Positions 62,264-64,000 of a stretch of DNA of 64,000 nucleotides are shown here, piece by piece. The notes under the pieces were generated by a model, which did no database searches, had not been told where the DNA came from, and saw nothing but the letters and a program-made list of their open reading frames with translations. The stretch is from CAYMMX01 sp964391675 (GTDB taxonomy: Bacteria; Cyanobacteriota; Vampirovibrionia; Gastranaerophilales; Gastranaerophilaceae), in NCBI GenBank assembly GCA_964391675.1, contig CAYMMX010000002.1, forward strand, positions 186,001-250,000, in the 5' to 3' direction. Each line of letters opens with the position of its first letter. The stretch's first letter is position 1. A program made the translations under genes and the position numbers.

Positions 62264-63433
62264 TTATGCATTATCTATTAAAGATGTTAGGCTGTTAAAA
62301 ATAACTTTTGACATTTTTCGCGGAGTCGTTTCGCTAGAACTTTTATGTATTCCGCAAGCTTTTTCATGCCCACCGCCACCAATGGCACTAATCACTGTGT
62401 TTATTGCTTTATCATTACTTCTTATTGATGCATTAATAGTTTTTTGTGCTTTAGCCGAATCTTTAAATATTCCATAATAATATTTTACGCCATTTAGTTT
62501 TGACATTTCTGATATAGCCATGCCTATAATTTTTTCAGGATATTCCGTTTTTCCTTTAAAATCAAATATAAAATGAGCAATTTCACCATCTTTGCTAAAT
62601 TTTATCTTTTTTAAAATTTTAGAACAAAGTTCAAGTTCTTCAGGGGTTTTTGCGTTTATCGAGGTTATTAATTTACTTATGTCAGAAGCTTTTGATAAAA
62701 TATTTGTATCAGAAAATACCTCTTCGGTTGTGTATTTGAATGAATCAGTATCTCCAATAATTCCTGCCGTAATAGGATCAGATAATTCTGCCGTTATTTT
62801 TTTATCTTTAATTCCAAATGATTTAAAAAACTCTAAAACTAATTGCGAAGCTGATTTTTTAGAAGTATCAACAAGGGTGTATTTTGCAAATTCTCCATCA
62901 GATTTTGCATGATGGTCTATATCTGCAGTAAAATTTTTAGCTGTTTTGAAAAAAGCATTATATAAATTTTGATTATGTAGTTCGGTTTTTGCTGTATCTA
63001 TACTGATTGCACCATCATATACTCCGTATTGGTTAATTAATGATTCAACGGTTCTGTTTTCATTAATAACTTGAATTTTCCCCAGAGTATCAATAAATTT
63101 GTGATTTGGTTGTAAGTTTTTTTCAACAAAGATATCAACAGTTTTACCGCGCATTTTTTCTATCAGGCGGCTCATTCCCAATGCACTCCCAATAGCATCT
63201 ATATCAGAATTTTTATGAATTAATATGACAAAACGATTATTCATTCTATTTTTTATGGCATCAAATATTTTCTTGCCAATTACTTTATTTTGTTTAGAAA
63301 AGCATGTACCTTTAAAGTTAATAGCATTATTGTTTGTATTTAACAAATCTGCTTTAAGGTTATTATAACTATTATTAAAGTTTTTAAAATGTGAATATTC
63401 ATTTCTGTTTTGAGATAAGGCTAAAATTTTCAC
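62264..63433 (-). CDS. DHH-family phosphoesterase with N-terminal extension
   Basis: Second NrnA-like protein, 389 residues. After a 65-residue extension rich in asparagine (with NNNAINFKGTCFSKQNK) come FVILIHKNSDIDAIGSALGMSRL, ISIDTAKTELHN, the DHH motif ADIDHHAKSDGEFAKYTLVD, GIIGDTDSFKY and GGGGHEKACGIH. The start is GTG 63433, seven bases behind GGAGG; an ATG four bases upstream is out of frame. Role probably nano-RNA or pAp breakdown, overlapping with the gene at 22754; the extension is unusual. Confidence 0.88.
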   Translation of the reverse strand: MKILALSQNRNEYSHFKNFNNSYNNLKADLLNTNNNAINFKGTCFSKQNKVIGKKIFDAIKNRMNNRFVILIHKNSDIDAIGSALGMSRLIEKMRGKTVDIFVEKNLQPNHKFIDTLGKIQVINENRTVESLINQYGVYDGAISIDTAKTELHNQNLYNAFFKTAKNFTADIDHHAKSDGEFAKYTLVDTSKKSASQLVLEFFKSFGIKDKKITAELSDPITAGIIGDTDSFKYTTEEVFSDTNILSKASDISKLITSINAKTPEELELCSKILKKIKFSKDGEIAHFIFDFKGKTEYPEKIIGMAISEMSKLNGVKYYYGIFKDSAKAQKTINASIRSNDKAINTVISAIGGGGHEKACGIHKSSSETTPRKMSKVIFNSLTSLIDNA

Positions 63434-63654
63434 TCATGAACCTCCAACAATAATTTATGTAGATAGTAAAACATGTAAATAATTTTTTTTGACAAATACC
63501 GTAAGCAATTATAACATAAAAATAACTGCTACAATAGTACCAGTAAGGAGATAAAGTTTTGTAAAGTGTTCAAATGCTTAATTTTATTGAGTTTTTAAAA
63601 ATCATGCATTTTGAAATAAAAAAAGATAAAAATAAGCACTTGCTTTCAAAAAAT

Positions 63655-63706
63655 TTTCGATATATGATATTAAATGTGCATAAGCACACAGGACATTAGA
63701 TCGAAA
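63655..63706 (+). ncRNA. Compound hairpin element
   Basis: TTTCGAT (63655-63661) pairs with ATCGAAA (63700-63706); inside, AATGT pairs with ACATT, or alternatively TGTGC with GCACA around ATAA. These mutually exclusive inner stems could switch. No known riboswitch class is recognised. Confidence 0.3.
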
Positions 63707-63751
63707 TAGCAAATTATAAATTTTTTTAAAGAAAAAAAATTATAAAAATAC

Positions 63752-63779
63752 TTGACAAAGTAAATTGAAGTATTATGAT
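63752..63779 (+). promoter_or_regulatory. Strong promoter at window end
   Basis: Consensus TTGACA (63752-63757), 16-base spacer, TATGAT (63774-63779). Transcription would start near 63786. Confidence 0.7.
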
Positions 63780-63785
63780 TAAATG

Positions 63786-64000
63786 TACCGCAAGATTTGC
63801 GGATTGTTAATAAAATATCGGCTTCAAAAGACTGTATTTAAACAAATATATCTGCCGATATCGTAACTACCCTGAAGACGAAAGTCTTTTTAAGTAACAC
63901 AACTTTAGAAGAGTTTAAGTGATCAGACTTAAAGGGTAATAAAGTTTCTGGGAAAAGAAAAGAAATTTTTTTGACCTGCCAATGCGGAACCGAAACGAAA
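63786..64000 (+). ncRNA. Structured transcript of unknown type (cut by window end)
   Basis: Behind the promoter lie CCGCAA-GAT-TTGCGG, an 8-base stem ATATCGGC/GCCGATAT enclosing about 30 bases, AAGAC-GAAA-GTCTT followed by T5, and TTTAAGT/ACTTAAA. No ORF with a ribosome site is seen. It does not show the signature of tmRNA, RNase P, SRP or 6S RNA, nor the start of 16S rRNA. It may be a leader with an attenuator or a novel RNA; the 3' end is outside. Confidence 0.4.

Larger units (their letters stand above)
63434..64000. other. Gene-free region rich in hairpins, to window end
   Basis: 567 bases without a convincing gene. It holds an extended -10 element (TGC-TACAAT, 63527-63535), a compound hairpin (63655-63706) and a good promoter (63752-63779) followed by a hairpin-rich sequence. 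An unannotated RNA gene or a long leader of a gene beyond the window is likely. Confidence 0.6.

Noticed and set aside
63574..63699. 41-codon ORF (MLNFIEFLKIMHFEIKKDKN...) in the end region
   Set aside because: No ribosome site at usable distance (AAGGAG is 23 bases away), and its 3' half overlaps the compound hairpin. Chance ORF is likely.
1..64000. CRISPR arrays, insertion sequences, prophage, tRNA or rRNA genes
   Set aside because: No regular spacer repeats, transposase or integrase ORFs, and no convincing tRNA or rRNA sequence were found by reading the intergenic regions; a tRNA scan was not possible.

Overview
The window is low-GC DNA from a Gram-negative bacterium. It carries an RND efflux pair, lipoprotein and export signals, and a Gram-negative style envelope gene set. 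Several proteins look cyanobacterium-like: a threonyl-tRNA synthetase without the N-terminal TGS domain, ClpC, and a GyrA with a degenerate wrapping box. A GH57 glucan enzyme and very low GC together with these suggest a non-photosynthetic relative of Cyanobacteria (Melainabacteria/Vampirovibrionia, Gastranaerophilales-like, typical of guts). This placement is inferred from protein style, not from a marker-gene tree. No rRNA, recognisable tRNA, CRISPR array, insertion sequence or phage gene is visible, so it reads as ordinary chromosome with small lineage-specific islands.

Layout: 1-8.8 kb holds ilvH, an M16 protease, hsp20, enolase, an unknown gene, and a histidine operon in which HisA, HisI and HisE are one polypeptide followed directly by hisD. 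8.9-14.1 kb is a forward run: exported TPR protein, tRNA-dihydrouridine synthase, DUF475 membrane protein, GT2. 14.1-16.9 kb is a reverse run: radA, a TadE-like pseudopilin, an unknown gene and a BlaI-type regulator. 16.9-18.0 kb contains two nearly identical 67-residue protein genes with duplicated leaders. 18.1-24.6 kb has rsmD, tdk, a TrmB-type regulator, nanE plus a ROK kinase, a DciA-like gene, nrnA and a YihY protein. 24.6-29.5 kb is signalling: a GGDEF protein with an altered motif, a candidate small RNA, a hybrid histidine kinase, a NarL-type regulator and an exported protein. 29.5-36.4 kb has thrS, two GT4 glycosyltransferases, a 51-residue protein and a GH57 enzyme. 36.4-48.5 kb holds a CheW protein carrying an inserted zinc-binding CZB domain, leuC, gyrA, bioD, rpsT, a lipoprotein/TPR pair, a GT4/PIG-L pair and a chemoreceptor. 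48.5-63.4 kb is mostly reverse strand: APC permease, RND pump and adaptor, clpC, prs, two related membrane proteins, the principal sigma factor, rlmB and a second NrnA-type DHH protein. The last 570 bases are gene-free and rich in hairpins behind a good promoter.

Regulatory patterns stand out more than gene content. First, at least eight genes have a -10 box ending only 5-8 bases before the ATG and no Shine-Dalgarno sequence, so they are probably transcribed leaderless. Second, a TGTAAC-N4-TGTAAC direct repeat, which on the other strand is the HLR1 motif bound by RpaB in cyanobacteria, sits about 45-60 bases upstream of the inferred start of two (perhaps three) very short transcription units: a candidate small RNA, a 51-codon gene, and a 24-codon ORF. 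Third, many convergent gene ends share long, nearly perfect GC-rich palindromes acting as two-way terminators, some overlapping stop codons.
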